Below, one piece after another: positions 26,100 to 36,200 of a DNA stretch of 64,000 nt; the first letter of the stretch is position 1, and every line of letters starts with the position of its first letter. A model generated the notes under the pieces. The model saw only the letters and a list, made by a program, of their open reading frames with translations. It made no database searches and was not told where the DNA came from. The stretch lies in NCBI GenBank assembly GCA_018881555.1, contig JACAXG010000014.1, positions 10,845,803-10,909,802 on the forward strand, in the 5' to 3' direction. The position numbers were made by a program, and so were the translations under genes. The stretch is from Amblyornis subalaris (taxonomy: Eukaryota; Chordata; Aves; Passeriformes; Ptilonorhynchidae).

Positions 26100-26490
26100 T
26101 GCGTGGCGGTGGGGACCCCATTATAAATCCCCAGCAGTCTCCTNCCGGGGTTATAAATGTTTGCCTCTGCTAAAAGATAATCTCCCGGTCATTTCAGTGG
26201 CAGCTCAAGTCGAAGCCCGAGAGAGGGTGCACGGAGGGGTGACGGGAGAGTATCCCACAGCTGTTTCCCTGGCTGTTTGTCTCTCCCAGACGTGGAAGCA
26301 GCAGCGGCGGAGCGATGCACCGCATTCCTGCCCACCTACACACATGCTTCCTGCGCTGCCTGCCCGCCGCGAGCACCGCGGGCTCGGCTGTAAATCCGCT
26401 GTCCAGACAGATCCCTGACACCCCGGCTTCCGCCCCGCTCCTGCGGGACACACGCCTGGAGCCGGTGGATCGGCATCCCACTCACTACCA
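26100..26490 (+). promoter_or_regulatory. CpG-rich patch with twin TATAAAT boxes
   Basis: Two identical TATAAAT words (26122-26128 and 26152-26158), 30 bp apart, precede a patch with about 30 CpGs (counted by eye) extending to roughly 26480. The layout resembles a TATA promoter running into a CpG island, with possible initiation near 26150-26190 on the + strand. The ATG at 26315 opens an 79-codon frame with no recognisable domain, so no gene is called. The patch lies about 4 kb upstream of TP63 coding exon 1 and might serve an alternative upstream exon or an unrelated transcript. Confidence 0.35.
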
Positions 26491-26602
26491 GCAGGGAAGC
26501 CTCCCAGGAAGGGCAGCGAACACTGAGGATGTCACAACCTCCTTTTCCTCTTGAGGTCTGATACAAGAAGCTCCCCCTCGCCTGTGCTCCCAGGCTGCTT
26601 GG

Positions 26603-26885
26603 ATCATAGAATCACAGAAAGGTTTGGGTTGGAAGGGACCTTAAAAATCACCCAATTCCAAGCCCCCTCCCATGGGCAGGGACACCTTCCACTATCCCAG
26701 GTTGCTCAGAGTTCCATCCAGCCTGGCCTTGAACACTTCCAGGGATGGGGTGTCCACAACTTCTCTGGGCAACCTGTTCCACTGCCTCACCAACCTCACA
26801 GTAAAGAATTTCTTCTTAAAGTTCTTCGTAGAGAATTTGTCCCTAAATAAAGAATTTCTTCCTAAATGAAGTTTACTAGTCTTCA
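26603..26885 (-). mobile_element. CR1 LINE fragment, 3' end, - strand
   Basis: On the - strand this is a second CR1 3' fragment from a different subfamily. The + strand starts with atcatagaatcacag, the complement of the octamer tail, and continues with the typical ggtttgggttggaagggacc block. The conserved C-terminus of the reverse-transcriptase ORF is visible on the - strand as FFTVRLVRQWNRLPREVV, followed by a PSLEVFKARLD-like segment. It remains open locally, but the element is 5'-truncated. Inside it, an AAAGAATTTCTTC word occurs twice, at about 26805 and 26844, indicating a small internal duplication of about 39 bp. The inner (26885) boundary is approximate, because similarity fades there. 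Confidence 0.92.
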
Positions 26886-29800
26886 TGTAACCACTCAGCC
26901 CTCCTCTGAAATCCCCAACTCTCTTGTGCTCCATCTCCCAGTAGATTTTCTTTAAGGCAGTGCAAATGAAGTCAGCCAAATACCACTGAGCCTCGAGAGC
27001 CTCCCAGCTATGCACGGGGCACTGGCAATTCTCACAGGCACACACCCTGTGCTTGTGTTTCCACTGCCGACTGAGCTATGCAAAGTGCCCTGCAGCTGAG
27101 AGGAGCTGGATGCAACCTCACTGCACTGGTGAATATCTCTGCCTAAACTCATGGTCAATCAACCCACAGCTAAATGTTGGCTGTGAGCAGGAGGGAGGAA
27201 GGAAGCTTGGGTTGGGGGAGAGAAATCAGGAGACTTGCTGGCTTTTGCAAGGAGCTTTTGTAACACTGCCGCCAGTGGGTTTCTATGGCTCTGTTTCCCA
27301 GCTGGGAAAAGCAAAAACTAGACCTTCTGAGCTACCTCAGCACATGTCCAGATCTCTGTGGGAGGCTGAAAATGTCCAGTTCTCTGGGAAAAGCAGCCAG
27401 GTGTAGTGTGCACTGCCAAACCAAACCAAACCAAACCAAACCAAACCAAACCAAACCAAACCATGAGCAATTTGCATTTGCTGAGCCCTAGGCATGAGGG
27501 CTAGTACAGGTCCTGGGGCAGTTGGTGTCCTCTTCTGAAGTTTTTATGGAAAGGTCTTTGCTAGAAACCCCTCTCACCAGTGCCTTGTGAGTGAGAAGAG
27601 AGCCCTGCTCCAAGCAACTGTTTCTCAGCAAAATTATGTAGTGCTGTTTTTTAAAACTAATTATGGAGTATTTTTCCAGGAGAAGTGATTATTTTGGTGC
27701 GAACTGCTAGCTGGAGATTACCTACCTCTCCTGAGTGTGGTCCTGCGAGATGTGTTCAGCACTGCAAACAGGAATCACAGGATTGGTGGTTTGGGCTGTA
27801 ACAGACTTGTATTTGCTGTGTCTGGGGCACCAAGGCTGTGCAGAGTTAAGGCAGTGTAAAACCAGAGGCCAGGTTGACCCTCAGAGCCAGAGGCCAGCCC
27901 AGCAGCATCAGTGTCAGGAGCTGCTGGCTGTACTTCAAAAAGCCCTTGGGATATGTGATCTGGGTATGTGCCAGGTGAGGAGACTGGCCAAAACCAGAAG
28001 TGGGTCTGTCTCCAGGTGGGAATGATTCCCTGCTCCCAAAGCATCAGCCATGGCACCCAGGCCATGCTGGGGAAGACTTCTTCAGCTTCCATGAAGAAGT
28101 AGATAGAGCAGGGCTTCACAAGAACAGCATTTTGCTCACAGCATTTCGTTGGCCTTTTAGGCTTAAATCTATCAGGGAAGACAAACTTTTCCAGGCTGTT
28201 TGGAAAGCACACAAGACCATTCTTCCATGAAGTCAGGCTTGAGGAGGTAATGGCTAATCCCACCACAGGCATGGTAGAAGAAATCCAACCAGTTTATGGT
28301 GTTTCTCCAGGAGCAAGCATGAGGTCTCAGCAGTGTACCCAGAGCCCACCCTGGTGCCTGCATGCCCCTCCCCAGCAGGGTGGTTTTCCATACCCACATC
28401 CATGGGTACAGATTGAAACCAAACCCTGGAGCAAGAGAGCATGAACCCAGGCTCTTGCTCAAATGGTTTGTGCAGGGAGAGGACTTCNCCTGCCGTGTCT
28501 TTGATTAAGGGTGGATGCTCAAAGCCTAGACCAGAGCCAGGCTGGCAGTGTGGACCACGAGTTTGTCTGGCTCTCCTTGCCCATTCCCTAGAGGTATTCG
28601 CTCACAGCCCTGATTTCAGCAGTGGAAGGCGATGCAGCCCCTGGGCTGCTTTGTGTGTGTGCAAACCCTGGTGTGATTCCTGCTCTCTCCTCCCCTGCAG
28701 ATCCTGGTTTGGAGATTCCCATACTTCTTCCCCAATGACACAGGCTACAAGGTTTGATGTTTACTCTGTGGGTCAGCCAAAGAGAGGAAAGGTATTTCAT
28801 GTTACAGATCTTCCATGGGCCAGGCAGGAGAAGGAGTGTCCAGCAGTGAGGGAGCCCTTAACTCCAGTTAATAAACACATCCTTCACTTCCAGCCTCTCT
28901 TCCTTGGTGAGTGCCACTTAGTGAAAGCTGCCTGGACTTGGCTGGGGATCAGCCCNGCGAGTTTACAGGATTCACAATTCACAGATGTTAGGAACTATCA
29001 GGCTGAGTGTGGGTGGAGAATGTCAAGTCTGAAATAGCTCTCCTGCCACCCTGGCACAGGCAGCAAAGAAAATGTTTCCACGTGACATTCTTTGAACCAA
29101 CGTTTCCTACAACGAAAACACAGAAGGGAAAAATAAGAGGCCATTGCTGCCATCTGGAAGGGTTCCTGGCTTTTGCTAGAGGGGCTGGTATTTGTGCTGA
29201 CATCAGCACAAAATTTGCACTGTAGGTGAGTTACAGGGTAGTTCCTTACACTTCTCTTTGTCCACACAAACGTATAGGTCTGCTTGAAGATGCAATCCCA
29301 CTGGTGCACAGATATGTGGATGCTATTTTTTTCCTGCTGGAATCCATTTTAATTTAGCTCCTGATTCATATTTCATTCATTCTCCAAACCCACAAAACCA
29401 GGATAGGCTTACAGCCTGTACTATTTGGATAAATCATGGAGGGGGAAAAAAACAGGGAGACAAAACAGGTTGCTTTCCTGAATGATCTTCTGTGTGACTC
29501 AAAAGAGAGGGGGAAAAAAAAAGAAAAAGAGGTGGTGGGGAAAGATTTAAAGCCATCCTTCCTTGCTTTCATGTTTCTTCTGGAAAATCAGATCTCCTTT
29601 TCATCTTTGGTAGTTTGTTTTGGTGGACTTCACTCTGGTTTCTTTAGGCTTTAGTGTCTGAAAAAGATGTGATTTCTACTTTCTTACTTTCATTTTCTCC
29701 TCAAGATAACTGAAAATATTAGAGTTTTTTTAATGTGGAAAATGTTATTTACAGAACACCAGAACAATGAAAGATTTCTGTATCATCTCAATTATTTTGG

Positions 29801-29999
29801 AAAAAATGGCGAAAAGCTATAGAGGGAAACATTAACAAATATATCTGATAGTTTTCTTGCAGGGAGGGGGGCAGGAAGGGGAGGCAGAGGAGCAAAAGTT
29901 CAGAGTTAATTTTAATTGAGGAATTTCCCCATATTTTGTCATTCAGCTTTTGAAACTGTGACCACAACAGACTGTTTGAACTGTGGTGTGAGAGAGACT
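26886..29999. other. Intergenic DNA upstream of TP63, no gene recognised
   Basis: This stretch holds the (CCAAA)n microsatellite at 27416-27463 and a G-rich run at about 29862-29885. Open frames near 27.8-28.3 kb (- strand) and 28.4-29.0 kb (+ strand, interrupted by Ns) have no recognisable domain and are not called as genes. Confidence 0.55.
27416..27463. repeat. (CCAAA)n microsatellite
   Basis: Nine perfect copies of the pentamer CCAAA plus a partial tenth give 48 nt. It encodes a PNQTK-type frame on the + strand by chance. Likely polymorphic in length. Confidence 0.97.
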
Positions 30000-30544
30000 G
30001 AAAAATTCCCCGGGCAACTATATGCAGGTACTAGCCCCAGCGCTGACAGGGAAGGCTTTTAAAGTACAGTGAAATTCAGCACGGGCGCAGCTCCCAGCAG
30101 AGGAAACTCCGGCCATCTGGAGACGAGGATGACCAGCGGCCACAGCAGTTTGTAAAACTGCAAGAGCTGCCAAAATTAAACTGTGAAGTCAGGCGGGAAG
30201 GCAACCAATGACCGGCGAGATCAGAAGTTCAGAGAAGCCCCAGATGAGCTCCCAACAACAAGTGTGGCCAGTGCACACCAAAGTTTATTAAGGATGTTGA
30301 GAGGAGGGGAAAATATCTGTGCAGAAGATGCCCAGCTGGCGAGGAGGGAGTGGTGGTGATGCTCGGGTAACTTGATGAATCCCATTGGCCAAGTCCCCGG
30401 CAGATCCCACCCATTCGCAAGTGTAAAATAAATCTCTAAAGTTGTACCTCGTGTACCACTTGACCTTATTGCTTTTAGCCTGCTGGCTTTATATCTATTT
30501 ATTTATTTTATTTTGGTTTGTCCCCAAGGAGGGGCTCGAAGGAA
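30000..30544 (+). promoter_or_regulatory. TP63: Putative TAp63 proximal promoter and 5' UTR
   Basis: This is the DNA just upstream of the TP63 TA start codon. It contains a CCAAT box at 30205-30209, an inverted CCAAT (ATTGG) at 30384-30388 and a short T/A-rich stretch at 30490-30515 in the presumed 5' UTR. The first in-frame stop upstream of the ATG is TAG at 30476-30478, so translation cannot begin further 5' in this exon. The block is not a CpG island, unlike the patches at 26.1-26.5 kb and 31.6-32.0 kb. The transcription start itself cannot be read from sequence. Placing it within a few hundred bases of the ATG is inference. Confidence 0.5.
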
Positions 30545-30606
30545 ATGAATTTTGAACCAGCACCTTTCACCACCTTGCAGTACTACCCTGATCCCTGCAT
30601 CCAGCG
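30545..30606 (+). CDS. TP63: TP63 coding exon 1 (TA*/TA isoform start)
   Basis: This exon encodes the first 20 codons plus two bases of the long TA isoform of p63, a p53-family transcription factor acting in the nucleus of epithelial stem cells and germ cells. The peptide starts MNFEPAPFTT and ends PDPCIQ plus the first two bases of an Arg codon, matching the vertebrate p63 N-terminus (MNFE start, LQY-PDP-IQR end) apart from variable residues 5-9. The donor is CG/gtgagt. The exon ends in phase 2, exactly as required by the acceptor of exon 2 at 50684. The ATG has G at -3, a moderate context, and an in-frame TAG lies 69 nt upstream. It encodes the extra 39 residues of the so-called TA* form together with the start of exon 2. 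Expression of TA transcripts is known to be strongest in germ cells. Confidence 0.95.
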
Positions 30607-31119
30607 GTGAGTCCATGGGCGTGACGTAGCTCTGCTATCGCAGGTTTGATCTGAGTGTCTGGTGTAATTGTTAACTTTTCTGCTCTCGGCCGGTGGCAGC
30701 TGGGCTGCACGCGGAAAAAATGTGCCGCTCTCTTCATGCTCAGTGGAGCTTATTATTATTTTTGGCTTTCTAACAGGTTACTGTTTAATTATAGGCATCC
30801 GTTTAAGATATCCCCTTTTCCTCTTTGGCATTAGAGGAAAAAAAAATATATGATAAATAACACGAAAGCTGATAGTATCTTTCCCTTGTGTTTTGGAGCA
30901 GGAGGTTACACTGTGCTTTGGGTAGTACAGGAATTGCTTTAGCTTTCTATGGTGTGTTTGTTTGTTTCCTGAAATGGAAAAACTCCTGGGAATAATATGA
31001 GCTTAATTATCAGGCTCTGAGATTTTGGAACTTAAAGGATAAATAAATCATTTTAAAGATTCAGAGAAGAAAAAACTGCCTTCTAAGAGAGAGCAATTTT
31101 CCAGGAATATTTTTGCCTT

Positions 31120-31330
31120 CTGTCTAACAGCCAGCGTCAGAGCCTGACAACCACTCTTATTTTAGCTTTGTTGTTATGCCGAGTTTTATAACTTTCCAGC
31201 AGATAAAAGAGCATGTCCACACGAGGTGTCACAGTATCACATTGTCGGTCTGTTTGTTTCTCCCAATAGAAGATACTATATTTAAGCATGCAAATGACAT
31301 GTAGATGGTATTTTTCCAGTCGTAAAGTTT
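31120..31330. promoter_or_regulatory. Candidate intronic enhancer with octamer motif
   Basis: This repeat-free block lies about 0.6 kb downstream of exon 1. It includes a perfect POU octamer ATGCAAAT at 31288-31295 next to a GACATG word, and an AGATAAAAG GATA-type word near 31201. Its texture resembles vertebrate conserved non-coding DNA. No alignment was available, so function is inference. Confidence 0.25.
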
Positions 31331-31629
31331 GGAGAGGTGAAGTCCTCTGAGCACAGTCACTTGTTGAGCTCCTTTAGGACTAGTTTCTGTCTGTGTTTTG
31401 TAAAAGCCCTGGCTGGTGTCTCACGAAGGCATTTGATCCCTGGAAGAGTTAACTATTAACTCTGCATCCTCACAGGGTGCTGGGGAAGGCTACTCTGCTG
31501 CATAGCTCTCTGCTGGAGAAAGGGTCGGCCACCATCACCCAGCCCGTGGCATTGCAGGCAGCTTTGTGATCTCTGTTCTTTTCCCCCACCATCCGTGATT
31601 TGTTACAACATTTGTGGGGGCTTTATCCC

Positions 31630-31990
31630 CCCTTAATCCGCCGGGTGTTTGGTGCCACTGCTGTGCGAAGGTCCCGGGGAGGAGAGCAGAGACCTGGCAG
31701 CGAGGAGGGGCCGCGCTTGGGGCCAGCAGAGGGAAAGGAGAGAGGCTGGGAAATAGCGCACGGTCCTTGGCCGCACTGCCGGGGCAGAGGAAGGTGGAAC
31801 GAAGCCGGGGGTATTGGATTCCCCAGCGAGACCTTCCACAACACGAGCCCCGGGGCTTGCCAGGCGCACGCAGCCACGCTCTGATCTCCTGCAAATCCAC
31901 CCAGCCCCGCTGACCCCGGCAGGGATGTGCCTGCGGCCAGGAGAAGAGCGCTACAAGAACCGTGCCCATCCGGGAAGGGGGACTCGGGCT
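31630..31990. promoter_or_regulatory. Intronic CpG island about 1.1 kb downstream of exon 1
   Basis: About 27 CpGs (counted by eye) lie in 360 bp of GC-rich DNA. A CCAGCAGAGGG word at 31723-31733, preceded by cgcgcttgggg, is close to the CTCF core motif (one or two mismatches). The island might be an alternative promoter, a boundary element, or the downstream part of the TP63 promoter region. Overlapping open frames of 80-160 codons on both strands are a consequence of GC richness and are not called as genes. Confidence 0.4.
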
Positions 31991-33194
31991 GGCAGCAGTG
32001 GAGTCTTTAGCAGATTAATGTTTCCATGGCTGGAAGCCACAGCCGGGCAAATTCCAGAAGTGAAAATGAAGAAAAAGGAAAAAGGGGGGAAAAAATTGAC
32101 ATTGGAAAGTGTGAAGATGGACTGGGAAGTGTACCTGAGCTCTGGGACAGCTTCCCAGCCCATAAACTCCTGCCAGTCGTACCCCATCTCATGTCAAATA
32201 ACAGGTTTAGAAAATTGGTGCTGTGGCTCAGGCAAAAAAATTCAGCTGGAGCAGGAGTTAAAGAGAAAAAGAATCCATTGGCTGTATTTGGTAGAACTTT
32301 TTAAATGAGCTTTTCACCCTTTCAAATCTGCCTTGTCCAGCAAGTGAGGCCTTTCAATAGAAAAGCTGCTCCTCGCCACATGCCTCAGCTGCATGATGAG
32401 TTTTTAAGTGACCACTGCAGTGTGGGAAGCCTCAGGACAGATAGAGTTTGTGACACCCCTCAGTCATAAAACCTGCTTGAGATGTAGCTTAGAGTAACAA
32501 CATGTCTCAGCTGTTATGCATGTCTGTTTACATGAGCCAAGGGTGGCATTTGTTCAATTATTAGTGAGTGTGCTCTGCCACAGGTCAAAATCAGCTGAAA
32601 GCTGGTCCCAAAGATACTTTTCTCAGTCTCAGACATAGATGGTCTTCTGCTTTAAGATCCATTGCTTGCATATTCATGATGTGTTAGGTAACATCTCTCT
32701 GACTTCTTTAAAAAAATTCTGTAGTTTCAGAATTGCATTTATTTTACACGGTTTGAAACACTTCTGCTTTGATGTGGTCAAAATCCTCTNTTTAGCTAAT
32801 ACCAGTGTGCTTTTTTGCAACTTTAAAATTACATCTAGTAATTATCTAACCAGCAAACTGATAACGTCGAGCTGAGGTATGCTGGCAAAAAAACAACTGT
32901 GAAAGGTGTTTGGAACCCTGCTAAACTGGGGGGAGGGTATGTATTTTACACAAATTCCCCTGTAGTTCAGTGTGGAAGGGGAAGCAGTTATAAATCCCAG
33001 TTAGCTCTAAGGTTGGTGGCTTTGATTCACCCTCTGCTGCTGCTTCATCTATTTATCTCTTCAGTTTGGGGGTGTCTGGCAGGCAGGACACGTGGGAGCC
33101 AGCTAAAACATTTCCTCTGTCAAGAGGTGAACGCAGATCACACTGAGGAGCATTAGCTAATGTGCCATTGTGATGCTCATATGCTCCATGCCTG

Positions 33195-33220
33195 TCATTT
33201 CACAGGCCACTGTGAAATGA
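33195..33220. repeat. 11-bp stem hairpin in TP63 intron 1
   Basis: TCATTTCACAG (33195-33205) and CTGTGAAATGA (33210-33220) are exact reverse complements separated by the 4-nt loop gcca. The pairing can be extended outward by a G-T wobble and a T-A pair. It is too short for a typical microRNA precursor and could be a palindromic binding site or chance. Confidence 0.8.
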
Positions 33221-36200
33221 TATATCCAAACAACACAGTAATTCGGTGCCACAGATGAAAAATAGCTGAGTGCCCAGACTCTGTGCCATGTGTGATCATT
33301 TAGGCCACTCCAGCCTCTGTCTCGACAGCCCAGCTACATCATTTAGGCTATTAAATTCTTTGTAAATGTGGGTATCAAAGCAAAGCATCACAAAAAATCA
33401 CAGAGAACTCAGCGGGGGCACAGGGCAGCAGCCTTCTGCTTCACAACCCCATTTGTTGCTGTGGGTGCTGGAGCTGCAGCCCAGCTGAGGGAGGGGCAGA
33501 GGGACACTGGGTGCTGAGGGGGATGTACCTCCTTATATAGAAGTACAGGATACAAATGTAGCTTGTGACTGAAGTGAGGTTGTTCAGACAGGTGTATCCT
33601 GAGTGTGCTCATCTTTCTTCTTCTTAAAGAGAAAGAGCTAAGAGATGCTAAAATTCAGCAAAACCCCCTCAGAATCTTTCTCCTTCTACTTCCCTTATAA
33701 CGGGAAATACTCAAAATCAGGAATATGCACACACAGAGTTCTGGCTCCTGGGACTCAGGAAGTGCTGCTGTAACAAAAGACGCACCTGCGTTGAAGTGCC
33801 AAGCCACTGACCCCCATGAATTACTTTTTTGGATGGTACCGTGGGAGCTCATCCTGTGCTGCAGAAAACCCAGGTCAGCTCTGAGTCATAAACAGAGCTG
33901 ACTATCTGAAACAGGCGGGATTTCCACCTTTCAAGAAGTGNCCACCTAGCTGCAGCTGAAAGCCACTAATGTAAGATGAAGAAGGCACTGTAATTATGAT
34001 CAAAGTCCAGCTGTTGAGAGCTATGTAATTAGTATCTCTCTCCAAGGCTGCTTTTTTTTTCAGCTAATGCCTGGTTGGGGGAGTGATGTTTACAGATAAG
34101 TTACTTGTGTTCTTGGAAATAATGGTCATTAGGCTGTGTTTTATCCAGGAGCTCTCTTCTCTGGGGGCTGTTGGGAATGCACCTGCTGGTGCACTGGACT
34201 GTGGTCCTGCCTGCTCTGCTCCTCCCTCTCCCCATGCCCGGGCTAATTGGTGGCCTCGGGATTTCACATCGTTGCTGTGTTGAAGGTGTTTGCTGTGGCT
34301 CACTCCTCCCTTTTGAATGAAAGGCCTCTCACGCAAGCTGCTCTTCCTTCTTTCATTTCTCNCTTTGTATTCTCAGCACAATGTGATACAGTCCAGCCTC
34401 CCAATTCTCACTAATAACAGAGGAACAACTCTGAAATCCTCTGGTATCTGCAGCATCTGTGCTGGAAACCTGGTTTCTCAGACATGGTCCTGGGTTTTGA
34501 GGAGGCTGCCAAAACCAAAAAATCAAACAACCCCCCCCAGCCAGGTACGTAGGAAAAAAATATCTATTTTTAGAAGAGAATGAGGGACACTGTCAGAAAT
34601 TGGTTGGGGCTTAGAAAGGAGGGGAGGGTATGGGCCATGGAGGCACCATCTATTGGNTGCTGTATCTGGATGGATTTTGGTGAGCAGGGTCTGGTTCCAG
34701 CCAGCCAGAGCTCCTGGGTTGAGAGAGATCTTTCGTCAAGAGCAGTGCATGTGTCACTTCACCTTCCCTCATTGGTTCCCACGTGTATCAAACAGGGCTG
34801 GTGAACGGACTGCAATTATCAGATAGGAGTCTGGCCAAGGTTAATGCCTGCAATGCAGCACAAAGGTAAAAACTCACTGGATCCAGGGCTCATCACTGCT
34901 AATAGGCACTAATGAGACAGCAGGCTTCTCTCCTTTGGGTCGGGAGGGGACACATCCAGACAAAACACGCTGGCTACAGGCAGCAGAGTGCTGTGTCCCT
35001 GCACGGTTGTGAATCAATGCTGGAGTAATCAGCTCTGCCTTCACTCGGGTATCAGCTGGGTGACATTGTAACAGAGATTTTCTTAAGCTGTCATAGGGTC
35101 ATGTCCCACAGGAGCATCTCATCCCACATGAAGGCTCTGTAGAATCCTTGCATTTGAGTAACTGCACACTTTTTCCTCATACTATGCCTTGCTGAGGAAT
35201 AACTGAACTCCTGCTATGACAGTGGACAAATTTCAGTTGCCTTCATCTATGCAATGGGAGCCCAAATTTGCTGTGTTTGCAGAAAGACCTGAAGTCAAGT
35301 AAGGAAAGACACATGACTTGGTATAGATCTATTTGCAGAAACAGCCAGTGATAGTGCAGGTACTTTCCAAAGACTCAGAGAGGGCCCAGAAATTGTTCTG
35401 AGCAGCTTGTGGTGTGCTCAGAGCAGCTGGTGACTTCAGAGGGAGCAGAATTGGCTCCATGCAGGAAGGAAAGGTGGAGGGGAGGCAGGGGAGTGCTTTT
35501 GTTTTTGACCATTGTGAGCTCTCCTGTGAGGTGGTGGTCACCTTCATGGCTGTGCTGCCGCTCCTGGTAGAAATTCCATGGGAGAAGGACCCCGCTGGAG
35601 CCAGATGCACATAAGGGGACAGCATTCCATGTGCCAAAACAACTCTTGCAAAGTGGCCTCCTCAGCACGAGGTCTTGGCAGAGCAGCTCTGCAGTGGAGA
35701 TGCTGCTAGCATGGGACCTCTTAGCTGCCTTCAGCACCTCGCCAGGGATGTGTGCTGCTGGTGGTGAGGAGGGGAGGGTATTTATCTCACCTTTGAGGTC
35801 TGTTCTTTGGTCATTGTCCTCTTCTTGTACTGTAATCTCATCAGAAGATGGGTTTAGAAGATAGAATCTTTGCAAAACAGTGCTCAAGAGCTGCACATTA
35901 AACCCTCTTGAGTTCTGTCTTCCTGGCACAGCCCCTGCAGTCTGCTCATCCCCGGTCCTTGGTTCTGTCCCCGCTGGCCTTTTTGCTCCACAGTCACTGA
36001 CAAGAACAGCACTTTTTCCTCTTCAAAACAGTATAGGCTTCTCAAGAAAGTATTTGCCTGGAGGTCCTTTTAGTGCTGCTTAAAGTATTAAAGTGGAACC
36101 AAATCAACTGTTTTCTGGTTTTTCTCAGATCTCAAAGGATTGTAAGGAGAATATGTGAAGTATTTCATGTGGTCCTTTGTACTGTGAGGAGAGGACACCT

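Noticed and set aside
28441..29037. Sense open frame of 198 codons upstream of TP63
   Set aside because: It contains Ns at two places and no recognisable protein content or splice context.
1..30000. Exons of TPRG1, the expected upstream neighbour of TP63
   Set aside because: I looked for its C-terminal peptide pattern and saw no match. It probably lies further upstream.
31535..32308. Overlapping open frames on both strands in the intron 1 CpG island
   Set aside because: They overlap each other in several frames and match no known family. CpG richness explains them.
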